Shown piece after piece: positions 1-5,351 of a stretch of 11,449 bases of DNA (the first letter of the stretch is position 1; every line of letters begins with the position of its first letter). The notes beneath the pieces were generated by a model, which worked only from the letters and a program-made list of their open reading frames with translations, did not search any database and was not told the DNA's origin. This DNA comes from Alkalimonas sp. (lineage in GTDB: Bacteria; Pseudomonadota; Gammaproteobacteria; Enterobacterales; Alteromonadaceae). The stretch spans positions 1-11,449 of the forward strand of contig JAIUMG010000084.1 of NCBI GenBank assembly GCA_022565655.1. The letters are read 5' to 3'. The translations under genes and the position numbers were made by a program.

Positions 1-777
1 ATCAATTTTACCTATTTTATCCAGCGCGGTGGAGTCTACCCCACGCCAGCCAGCTAAAGGCTCTTTGCGGATCACCGCAGTACCGCGCACATCCTGGATG
101 GTGCTAATGGTTTCACCGGCCGCAATTCTGGTGGCTACTTCAATCAAGGGACGTTCAGCATTGCCATAAATCAGGATATCGGCTTTGGCATCAAACAGCA
201 CCGAGCGACGAACTTTTTCTGACCAGTAATCAAAATGCGCAATACGCCGCAGACTGGCTTCAATGCCCCCGATCACTACCGGGACATCTTTGTAGGCTTC
301 TTTACAGCGCTGCGAGTACACCAGCACAGCCCGATCGGGTCGTTTGCCACCAATATCGCCGGGCGTATAGGCATCGTCATGGCGCAGCTTTTTATCCGCG
401 GTATAGCGGTTGATCATCGAGTCCATGTTGCCGGCAGACACACCATAAAACAGGTTTGGTTTGCCAAGGCGCATAAAGTCATCTTTGCTATGCCAATCTG
501 GTTGGGCAATGATCCCCACCCGAAAGCCTTGTTGCTCCAGCATTCGCCCCACCACGGCCATACCAAAGCTCGGGTGATCAACATAAGCATCACCGACCAC
601 CAAAATAATGTCGCAGCTGTCCCAGCCCAGCTCGTCCATTTCCTGACGAGACATCGGTAAAAATGGTGCCGTTCCATAGCACTCCGCCCAGTATTTTGGG
701 TAGGAGAACAAATCACGCTCAGGAGCCATGCGGGCAACTGGTGCTCTGGTACGGATGGGTGTTGCTGACTGGGGCAT
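1..777 (-). CDS. ygiQ: YgiQ family radical SAM protein, N-terminal part (runs off window)
   Basis: The 259 codons from 777 down to the window edge match the N-terminal domain of E. coli YgiQ (UPF0313 family) nearly throughout. Examples are GDAYVDHPS (residues 62-70), GNMDSMINRYTA (116-127) and GGIEASLRR (170-178). The E. coli protein continues with a radical SAM core; its CxxxCxxC iron-sulfur motif would lie beyond position 1, so it cannot be checked here. The biochemical role of the family is not settled. The ATG at 775-777 was chosen because an AGG lies 8 nt upstream. A second in-frame ATG at 729 aligns slightly better with the start of E. coli YgiQ but has no ribosome binding site. The gene is partial only because the window ends. 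Family assignment is very secure. Confidence 0.95.
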   Translation of the reverse strand, partial: MPQSATPIRTRAPVARMAPERDLFSYPKYWAECYGTAPFLPMSRQEMDELGWDSCDIILVVGDAYVDHPSFGMAVVGRMLEQQGFRVGIIAQPDWHSKDDFMRLGKPNLFYGVSAGNMDSMINRYTADKKLRHDDAYTPGDIGGKRPDRAVLVYSQRCKEAYKDVPVVIGGIEASLRRIAHFDYWSEKVRRSVLFDAKADILIYGNAERPLIEVATRIAAGETISTIQDVRGTAVIRKEPLAGWRGVDSTALDKIGKID

Positions 778-806
778 GAAAAAAACCTAAAAATGAATCA
801 GCCATC

Positions 807-812
807 ATTATA
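807..812 (-). promoter_or_regulatory. Possible -10 box for ygiQ
   Basis: On the minus strand 812 to 807 reads TATAAT, a perfect sigma-70 -10 hexamer, 30 nt upstream of the ygiQ start codon. No convincing -35 hexamer lies 16-18 bp further upstream, so this is a weak call. ygiQ could instead, or also, be read from the upstream small gene, which has no visible terminator in the 86-nt gap. Confidence 0.35.
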
Positions 813-863
813 ACGGCAGGCTTAGCGAAGATACAGCTTAACCGCCATCAGCTGCTCACTCGG

Positions 864-1136
864 CTATTCATACTGTTGCTTAATTTTTTCCAATTGACTA
901 ATAAACTCATCCAACAGCTTTTCTGATGCAGCATTGCTATGCCAGGTATTGTGAAACCCAAGCGTCAACTGAACTCGGCTATTATCAAAAAAAAGTTCAT
1001 AGCCATCAAAGCCTGAGCTAACCTGAACGCCGTCCAGCAGGTGCCCCTGCCCCCACTCTGTATCAACAGTTTTGCCGTGCTTTTCTATTTTGCTGTACAC
1101 ATCCATCAGCAACTTGCTATCCAGTTTATGTTCCAT
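864..1136 (-). CDS. Small protein of unknown function (90 aa)
   Basis: I do not recognise a named family. The 90-residue product starts MEHKLDSKLL and is soluble-looking, with no signal peptide or membrane segment. It has an N-terminal helix-like stretch with VYSKIEKHG, a central strand-rich part (DGVQVSSGFDGYELFF, then VQLTLGFHNTWH), and a charged helical tail ending EKIKQQYE. The FHN-W-H pattern resembles small conserved proteins of Alteromonadales, but that is an impression only. The start at 1136 was chosen because GAGGG sits just upstream with about 5 nt spacing. The same frame stays open to an ATG at 1316, but that extension would overlap the divergent gene's signal peptide. A LexA-type box and a TATAGT hexamer lie upstream, suggesting SOS control. 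It may be co-transcribed with ygiQ. Confidence 0.7.
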   Translation of the reverse strand: MEHKLDSKLLMDVYSKIEKHGKTVDTEWGQGHLLDGVQVSSGFDGYELFFDNSRVQLTLGFHNTWHSNAASEKLLDEFISQLEKIKQQYE

Positions 1137-1178
1137 GCAGCCCTCAGCATTAAAAAGTGAATCAAGCTCAATACCATC

Positions 1179-1184
1179 ACTATA
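1179..1184 (-). promoter_or_regulatory. Candidate -10 box of the 90-aa gene
   Basis: The minus strand 1184 to 1179 reads TATAGT (five of six consensus positions), about 43 nt before the start codon at 1136. The -35 region 17 bp upstream (1202-1207) is poor in consensus but lies inside the LexA-type palindrome. A repressor bound there would therefore block this promoter. Confidence 0.45.
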
Positions 1185-1189
1185 GCATT

Positions 1190-1207
1190 GCTGTATCTTA
1201 ATACAGC
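1190..1207. promoter_or_regulatory. Putative LexA (SOS) box
   Basis: The core at 1191-1206 is CTGTATCTTAATACAG, which fits the gammaproteobacterial LexA pattern CTGT-N8-ACAG exactly. It agrees with the idealised CTGTATATATATACAG at 13 of 16 positions. The symmetric arms extend one base further on each side (G1190, C1207). It lies in the gap between two divergent genes and covers the -35 position of the minus-strand promoter. It is about 28 bp upstream of the plus-strand -35, so control of the 90-aa gene is more likely than control of the secreted-protein gene. Confidence 0.55.
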
Positions 1208-1234
1208 GGAATGGTCCAACCGGTTTGCCTTTGT

Positions 1235-1263
1235 TTGAACCCAATGACGGAACTAGGTATAGT
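1235..1263 (+). promoter_or_regulatory. Sigma-70 promoter of the secreted-protein gene
   Basis: TTGAAC at 1235-1240 and TATAGT at 1258-1263 are separated by 17 bp, with four and five of six consensus matches. This predicts a start of transcription near 1270, about 28 nt before the ATG at 1298. Confidence 0.55.
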
Positions 1264-1297
1264 GCCAACGGCATTTTTAATCCAATGGAACCAATCA

Positions 1298-1912
1298 ATG
1301 AAAATAAAAATCGCAAAAAACCTACTCCTTACTTCAGCAGCTGTCGCTGTTTCATTTGCTGCACATGGCAACATTGTGGCGCCAGCTCCTTTAGTTTCAA
1401 TCCCAACGCACGATGCTTTTTTCGATCATTTGCGTGAACATTGTGGCAAGGCCTACCGGGGGCAAGTGACGGTAGATAGTCCGGTTCAGGGTGGTTTTGA
1501 AGATGAGTTAATCATGCATGTGCGGGTCTGTGAAGACAACCAGCTGCAAATTCCTTTCCACGTTGGTGATAACCATTCGCGCACCTGGATTCTGACCAAA
1601 ACGGGCTCAGGCATTAGCCTGAAGCACGATCACCGCATGCCAGATGGCAGCAATGACCCGGTTACCATGTATGGTGGACATACCGTGGATGCAGGCCATG
1701 AGCGCGCTCAGTCATTCCCGGTCGATCAATACTCCAAAGAGCTTTTTTATCTGGATGGTATTCCACAGTCCAATGGCAATACCTGGCAGATGTTTATCTA
1801 TCCAGAGCAATTCACCTACCGCTTGGTTCGTGAAGGCCGTGAGTTCCGGGTCGATTTTGACCTGACCAAACCAGTAGATCTTCCTCCAGTACCATGGGGC
1901 TATAGCGATTAA
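1298..1912 (+). CDS. Exported conserved protein of unknown function (204 aa)
   Basis: The predicted product begins MKIKIAKNLLLTSAAVAVSF, a typical Sec signal peptide with a lysine-rich start and hydrophobic core. Cleavage is likely near residues 22-25, so the protein should act in the periplasm or outside the cell. The mature part has two cysteines (C49, C78) that could form a disulfide. It has a histidine-rich central block, including HVGDNHSRTW (88-97), LKHDHR (108-113) and TMYGGHT (123-129), and an ending FDLTKPVDLPPVPWG. I recall similar uncharacterised secreted proteins in proteobacteria but know no function. The ATG at 1298 is preferred over the longer frame from 1211 because it places the signal peptide at the N-terminus. 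It has a GGA motif 8 nt upstream and follows the promoter at 1235-1263. A possible terminator follows at 1971. Confidence 0.85.
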   Translation: MKIKIAKNLLLTSAAVAVSFAAHGNIVAPAPLVSIPTHDAFFDHLREHCGKAYRGQVTVDSPVQGGFEDELIMHVRVCEDNQLQIPFHVGDNHSRTWILTKTGSGISLKHDHRMPDGSNDPVTMYGGHTVDAGHERAQSFPVDQYSKELFYLDGIPQSNGNTWQMFIYPEQFTYRLVREGREFRVDFDLTKPVDLPPVPWGYSD

Positions 1913-1970
1913 GCTTGTGGATACTGAGTTTCACAACAAAGCGCCATAGAACCGCTTAACCTTTCAGCTC

Positions 1971-2021
1971 AGCCGCCAGTTTTCTGGGTCCATATCCAGC
2001 TATAAGCAACTGGCGGCTTTA
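1971..2021 (+). terminator. Possible terminator hairpin after the secreted-protein gene
   Basis: AGCCGCCAGTT (1971-1981) and AACTGGCGGCT (2008-2018) form a perfect 11-bp stem followed by TTTA. The 26-nt loop contains a smaller CTGG/CCAG pairing. The long loop and short T-run make it weaker than a textbook intrinsic terminator. It might instead be a copy of a palindromic intergenic repeat. Confidence 0.5.
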
Positions 2022-2113
2022 TTCACTTCAGGTTAGTATATTCGTGCAGTACCTAGTACTAGTATAACCATGCAGTCCTTATAACTATAAATGCATTTAC
2101 CGGAGTTACTTTT

Positions 2114-3799
2114 ATGAAACCACTACATTGGTTTTCAGGAACCCTGGCAGCCAGTTGCTGCCTTGTACTGACTGGCTGCGGCCAACCAAACACCGAGTCC
2201 ACACCGCAAACTGCCAGCTCAACTGAGTTTGAACTGGTGGATACCGAAATGAACCCACGCCTGGCTGAGTACATTAAAACCCTGTCCTCTGATGAGTTTC
2301 AAGGACGAGCACCTGCCACTGCAGGTGAAACCAAAACGGTTGCTTATCTGGAAGATCACTTCAAGCGCATCGGCTTGAAGCCCATTGATGGGGATAGCTA
2401 CAAACAGCCGGTATCACTGGTGCAAATTGACCCCGTACAGGTATCAGGCATGACCATCCAAGGGGCATTAGATACCACCTTTGCCTACCGCGATGAGATG
2501 ATGGCCTGGACCACGCGTGTAGTAGATGGCGTTGAGTTGGCCGATAGCGAGATGGTATTTGTAGGGTACGGCATTGTGGCGCCAGAATACAACTGGAACG
2601 ATTACGAAGGCCTGGATGTGGAAGGCAAAACCGTGGTGATGTTTGTTAACGACCCAGGTTATGCCACCCAGGATCCTGAGTTGTTTAATGGCAACGCCAT
2701 GACCTACTACGGCCGCTGGACCTATAAGTTTGAAGAAGCAGCCCGGCAAGGCGCAGCTGCAGCTTTGATCATTCACGAAACCGAGCCGGCCAGTTATGGC
2801 TGGGGCGTGGTCGCGCATGGCTCCCCCGTCAAGTTCGACCTGATCAATGAAAATAAAAACATGGACCGCACCAAAATTGAAGGTTGGATCACTGCAGAAA
2901 CAGCGGGTCGTATTTTCAGTGCCAATGACACCGATATTGAAGCCCTGCGTGCTCAGGCGTTATCAGGTGAATTTAAACCAGTGCCTTTGAACATGACGGC
3001 ATCGGTCAGTGTGAAAAACAACTTACGCGAATTGACCTCCAGCAATGTAGTCGGTTACATCGAAGGCAGTACATACCCGGATGAGTATGTGCTGTACATG
3101 GCGCATTGGGATCATCTGGGCATGGATTTCTCCAACCCGGATAATCAGGTGTTCAATGGTGCCCAGGATAACGCCAGTGGCACTGGCGCGGTAATGGCTT
3201 TGGCTGAATACTTCCAGCAGCAAGAGCAGCCTGAACGCTCTATCGTATTTTTGCTGGTGACCGCTGAAGAACGTGGCTTACTTGGCTCTGCCTGGTACGC
3301 AGAAAACCCGGTTTTCCCGCTGGAAAAAACCGCTGCTGCGATTAACATGGATGTGATGAATGTCTATGGCCCAATGAAAGACATGGTGGTGGTCGGCTTA
3401 GGCAATACTGATTTGGAAGAGATCCTGGTGCATTACACCGAACAGCAAGGCCGTTATGCGGTGCAGGAGCCAAACCCTGAAGCCGGTATCGCTTATCGTT
3501 CAGATCACTTCAGCCTGTCGAAAAAAGGTGTGCCTATCCTGTACGCTAAGGGCGGCAACGATCATTACCAGAAAGGCGCCGAATGGGGGGCGGCCCAACG
3601 TGCCGAATACAACCGGTGTTGCTACCATAAAGTAGAAGATGAATGGAGCGACGACTGGGACCTGCGCGGAGCCCAGCAAGATATGTATCTGTATTACCGG
3701 GTTGGTATGCATCTGGCCAACAGTCGGATCTGGCCAAACTGGTACCCAGGCAACGAGTTCCGTGCCATTCGGGATGCCAGTTCTGAAGCACGGCAGTAA
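2114..3799 (+). CDS. M28 family zinc metallopeptidase, lipoprotein (561 aa)
   Basis: This is an exported M28-type di-zinc aminopeptidase/carboxypeptidase. The N-terminus is a lipoprotein signal with lipobox L19-T20-G21-C22, so the mature enzyme should be anchored to a membrane facing the periplasm or surface. Residues about 140-260 look like a protease-associated (PA) insert. The catalytic M28 part follows with its expected metal and catalytic residues in order: H331-W-D333, D352 (in AQDNASGTG), E385-E386 (in TAEERG), D413 (in INMDVM) and H465 (in RSDHFS). A late YHKVEDEW motif (504-511) also matches the family. The ATG at 2114 has CGGAG 8 nt upstream. The gene stands alone, with a strong terminator at 3829. 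The substrate cannot be read from sequence; peptide scavenging is inference. Confidence 0.95.
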   Translation: MKPLHWFSGTLAASCCLVLTGCGQPNTESTPQTASSTEFELVDTEMNPRLAEYIKTLSSDEFQGRAPATAGETKTVAYLEDHFKRIGLKPIDGDSYKQPVSLVQIDPVQVSGMTIQGALDTTFAYRDEMMAWTTRVVDGVELADSEMVFVGYGIVAPEYNWNDYEGLDVEGKTVVMFVNDPGYATQDPELFNGNAMTYYGRWTYKFEEAARQGAAAALIIHETEPASYGWGVVAHGSPVKFDLINENKNMDRTKIEGWITAETAGRIFSANDTDIEALRAQALSGEFKPVPLNMTASVSVKNNLRELTSSNVVGYIEGSTYPDEYVLYMAHWDHLGMDFSNPDNQVFNGAQDNASGTGAVMALAEYFQQQEQPERSIVFLLVTAEERGLLGSAWYAENPVFPLEKTAAAINMDVMNVYGPMKDMVVVGLGNTDLEEILVHYTEQQGRYAVQEPNPEAGIAYRSDHFSLSKKGVPILYAKGGNDHYQKGAEWGAAQRAEYNRCCYHKVEDEWSDDWDLRGAQQDMYLYYRVGMHLANSRIWPNWYPGNEFRAIRDASSEARQ

Positions 3800-3828
3800 T
3801 GCGTGACTCGTCCTACTAAGGATTGACT

Positions 3829-3854
3829 AAGGGCAGCTTCGGCTGCCCTTTTTT
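3829..3854 (+). terminator. Intrinsic terminator of the M28 peptidase gene
   Basis: A 7-bp GC-rich stem, GGGCAGC (3831-3837) with GCTGCCC (3842-3848), is closed by a TTCG tetraloop and followed by six Ts. Flanking AA/TT bases can extend the stem. It begins 30 nt after the stop codon. Confidence 0.92.
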
Positions 3855-3889
3855 ATCCCTATAATCCTGAAATACAATCTGAGCTTAAT

Positions 3890-4003
3890 AGCAGGGTGGC
3901 TGGAAATACTTACGTAACAGCAGCATGGATGCTGCGGAGGCCGAGAGGGCGCATGGATGAGCTCCTGGAGGCCGGTGAAGTAAGTATTTCCAGCCACCCT
4001 GCT
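3890..4003. repeat. Long hairpin element with perfect 24-bp inverted arms
   Basis: The arms at 3890-3913 and 3980-4003 are perfect 24-bp reverse complements and enclose 66 bp. The interior has a small palindrome, CAGCATGGATGCTG (3921-3934). It also has two copies of a paired motif: CATGGATG at 3924-3931 and 3952-3959, each followed by GGAGGCCG at 3936-3943 and 3967-3974. No open reading frame of note lies inside. No clear target-site duplication flanks it (TTAAT on the left, CTACT on the right). It sits between two converging genes, each with its own terminator. It looks like a dispersed intergenic repeat (REP or MITE-like) or a structured RNA. Which of these cannot be settled from one copy. 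Confidence 0.75.
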
Positions 4004-4076
4004 CTACTCAGACCTACTCAGCTCAGATCGAACGAGCAGCCCCTGCAATGAGCCAATATAGCTTTGTGACAGACAC

Positions 4077-4104
4077 AAAAAAAAGCACCCTAAGGTGCTT
4101 TTTT
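4077..4104 (-). terminator. Intrinsic terminator of the thrS-infC-rpmI-rplT operon
   Basis: AAAAGCACC (4081-4089) pairs with GGTGCTTTT (4094-4102) around a CTAA loop. There is a run of As on the left and of Ts on the right, so it can work in both directions. On the minus strand it ends rplT, whose stop codon is 18 nt away. Confidence 0.88.
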
Positions 4105-4121
4105 CTAAAGAACGAAGCTAC

Positions 4122-4481
4122 TTACGCAGCCAGGCCTTCTTTCGCTTTGTTGACTAAAGCTGTAAATGCAGCCTTGTCATACACAGCGATGTCCGCCAGG
4201 ATCTTACGATCGATTTCTACAGATGCCTTTTTCAGGCCTGCAATGAATCGGCTGTAAGACAGACCGTTCTGACGAGATGCCGCGTTGATACGGGCGATCC
4301 ACAGTTGACGGAACTGACGTTTACGTACACGACGGTCACGGTAGGCGTATTGGCCTGCCTTAATTACCGCCTGAAACGCAACACGATAAACACGACTGCG
4401 GGCACCGTAGTAACCTTTAGCCTGGTTTAACACCTTCTTATGACGCGCACGCGCCGTTACACCACGTTTTACTCTTGGCAT
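4122..4481 (-). CDS. rplT: 50S ribosomal protein L20
   Basis: The 119-residue basic protein starts MPRVKRGVTARARHKK and contains GYYGARSRVYR and LWIARINAASRQNG, which are the standard L20 signature regions. Its length is close to that of the E. coli protein (118). L20 binds 23S rRNA early in assembly of the large subunit. In E. coli it also represses translation of rpmI-rplT by binding the leader. The ATG at 4481 has AGGAG 7 nt upstream and lies 16 nt after the rpmI stop codon. It is the last gene of the operon, followed directly by a terminator. Confidence 0.98.
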   Translation of the reverse strand: MPRVKRGVTARARHKKVLNQAKGYYGARSRVYRVAFQAVIKAGQYAYRDRRVRKRQFRQLWIARINAASRQNGLSYSRFIAGLKKASVEIDRKILADIAVYDKAAFTALVNKAKEGLAA

Positions 4482-4497
4482 GTCAAGCTCCTATTAA

Positions 4498-4695
4498 TTA
4501 TGCGTACGGCATGCAACGGTCAAGACCGGCAATGTCTACTTTAGCGACTAAGGTTTTTGGACCTAACTGACGCTTACGCTTGGAGCTTTTCTTCGTCAAG
4601 ATATGGCGAAGGTGTGATTGCTTGCGTTTAAAGCTACCAGAAGCGGTTTTTTTAAAACGCTTCGCAGCACCTTTATTGGTTTTCATCTTTGGCAT
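4498..4695 (-). CDS. rpmI: 50S ribosomal protein L35
   Basis: The product starts MPKMKTNKGAAKRFKKTASG, matching E. coli L35 (MPKIKT...). It has the usual lysine and arginine-rich body and 65 residues. The frame stays open upstream to 4746, but the family start fixes the ATG at 4695. The ribosome binding site is weak (GAG about 10 nt upstream), which fits a gene whose translation is controlled through its structured leader. It is the third gene of the thrS operon and probably translationally coupled to rplT. Confidence 0.97.
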   Translation of the reverse strand: MPKMKTNKGAAKRFKKTASGSFKRKQSHLRHILTKKSSKRKRQLGPKTLVAKVDIAGLDRCMPYA

Positions 4696-4729
4696 AGTAT
4701 TTAAACTCGCATTGTAGTTAACAACGAAT

Positions 4730-4784
4730 AATAAGGCGTCAGCCACTGATCGAAACCAGCGGCATGCGCTTGAAAAGCCTTATT
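4730..4784 (-). promoter_or_regulatory. Structured rpmI leader, possible L20 operator
   Basis: In the infC-rpmI gap the minus-strand RNA can form an 8-bp outer stem: AATAAGGC (4784 to 4777) with GCCTTATT (4737 to 4730). Inside it is a 7-bp stem, GCCGCTG (4763 to 4757) with CAGTGGC (4748 to 4742), one G-U pair, over an 8-nt loop. The infC stop codon is part of the outer stem. In E. coli L20 binds leader structures in this region to repress rpmI-rplT. The same role here is inference from position and fold. Confidence 0.45.
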
Positions 4785-5325
4785 ACTTCTTAATTGGGGC
4801 CAGCATCATAGTCATTTGGCGACCCTCTACCCGGCTGGGGAAAGATTCGCACACGGCAATGTCTTCTAAATCGGCTTTAATCCGGTTTAGCATCTCAATG
4901 CCAATTTCCTGATGCGCCATTTCACGGCCGCGATAACGCAGCGTGACTTTGGCTTTGTCACCCTCTTCAATAAAGCGACGCAGGTTGCGTAGTTTGACCT
5001 GGTAATCGCCTTCATCAGTTCCAGGCCGGAATTTTACTTCCTTGATCTGGATCTGCTTTTGCTTCTTCTTCTGCTCTTTCAGAGCCTTACTTTTTTCAAA
5101 CAGGAACTTACCATAGTCCATCAGTTTGCAAACCGGCGGCTCGGCGTTAGGGCTTACTTCGACTAAATCGACACCAGCCTCTTCAGCCATGGCGATTGCT
5201 TCTGCCGTTGGTACCACACCTATTGGTTCGCCTTCTTCTCCAACCAAACGCACTTCACGTACGTTGATTTCTTCGTTCAGACGGTTCGCACGACTTGCTA
5301 CCTGATTCTTTTTTCCAACTTTAAT
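4783..5325 (-). CDS. infC: Translation initiation factor IF-3 (AUU start)
   Basis: The 180-residue protein has the same length as E. coli IF3 and aligns with it along its whole length. It includes NRLNEEINVREVRL near the N-terminus, the signature region SPNAEPPVCKLMDYGKFL in the middle, FRPGTDEGDYQVKLR at the start of the C-terminal domain, and GREMAHQ. IF3 binds the 30S subunit and checks the start codon and initiator tRNA. The start is taken as the ATT at 5325-5323: it has GGAGG 8 nt upstream and matches the E. coli AUU start and N-terminal length. The in-frame TTG at 5340 contains part of that ribosome binding site and is not a credible start. AUU lets IF3 repress its own translation in E. 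coli. It begins 26 nt after the thrS stop. Confidence 0.97.
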   Translation of the reverse strand: MKVGKKNQVASRANRLNEEINVREVRLVGEEGEPIGVVPTAEAIAMAEEAGVDLVEVSPNAEPPVCKLMDYGKFLFEKSKALKEQKKKQKQIQIKEVKFRPGTDEGDYQVKLRNLRRFIEEGDKAKVTLRYRGREMAHQEIGIEMLNRIKADLEDIAVCESFPSRVEGRQMTMMLAPIKK

Positions 5326-5333
5326 GGTTCGTT

Positions 5334-5338
5334 CCTCC
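5334..5338 (-). promoter_or_regulatory. Ribosome binding site deciding the infC AUU start
   Basis: GGAGG on the minus strand is spaced 8 nt from ATT (5325-5323), which is ideal. No ATG or GTG lies near it in frame, so the rare AUU codon is the best-supported start. Confidence 0.85.
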
Positions 5339-5351
5339 AAGAAATGAATAA

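Noticed and set aside
235..660. Plus-strand open frame of 141 codons
   Set aside because: It lies opposite the ygiQ coding strand, has no ribosome binding site, and its translation is low-complexity His/Ile-rich noise, while the minus frame matches YgiQ.
1211..1297. Upstream start for the secreted protein
   Set aside because: It would place 29 extra residues before the signal peptide and start upstream of the predicted promoter.
1137..1316. N-terminal extension of the 90-aa gene to an ATG at 1316, with a signal-peptide-like start
   Set aside because: It would overlap the start of the divergent secreted-protein gene, both promoters and the LexA box, while the internal ATG at 1136 has a proper ribosome binding site.
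3885..4008. Insertion sequence with target-site duplication at the hairpin element
   Set aside because: The flanking pentamers TTAAT and CTACT do not match and there is no transposase frame, so only a repeat is called.
3878..4027. Outer inverted repeat TCTGAGCT / AGCTCAGA flanking the hairpin
   Set aside because: It is only 8 bp and unequally spaced from the arms; the right side also holds repeated CTACTCAG, so chance is likely.
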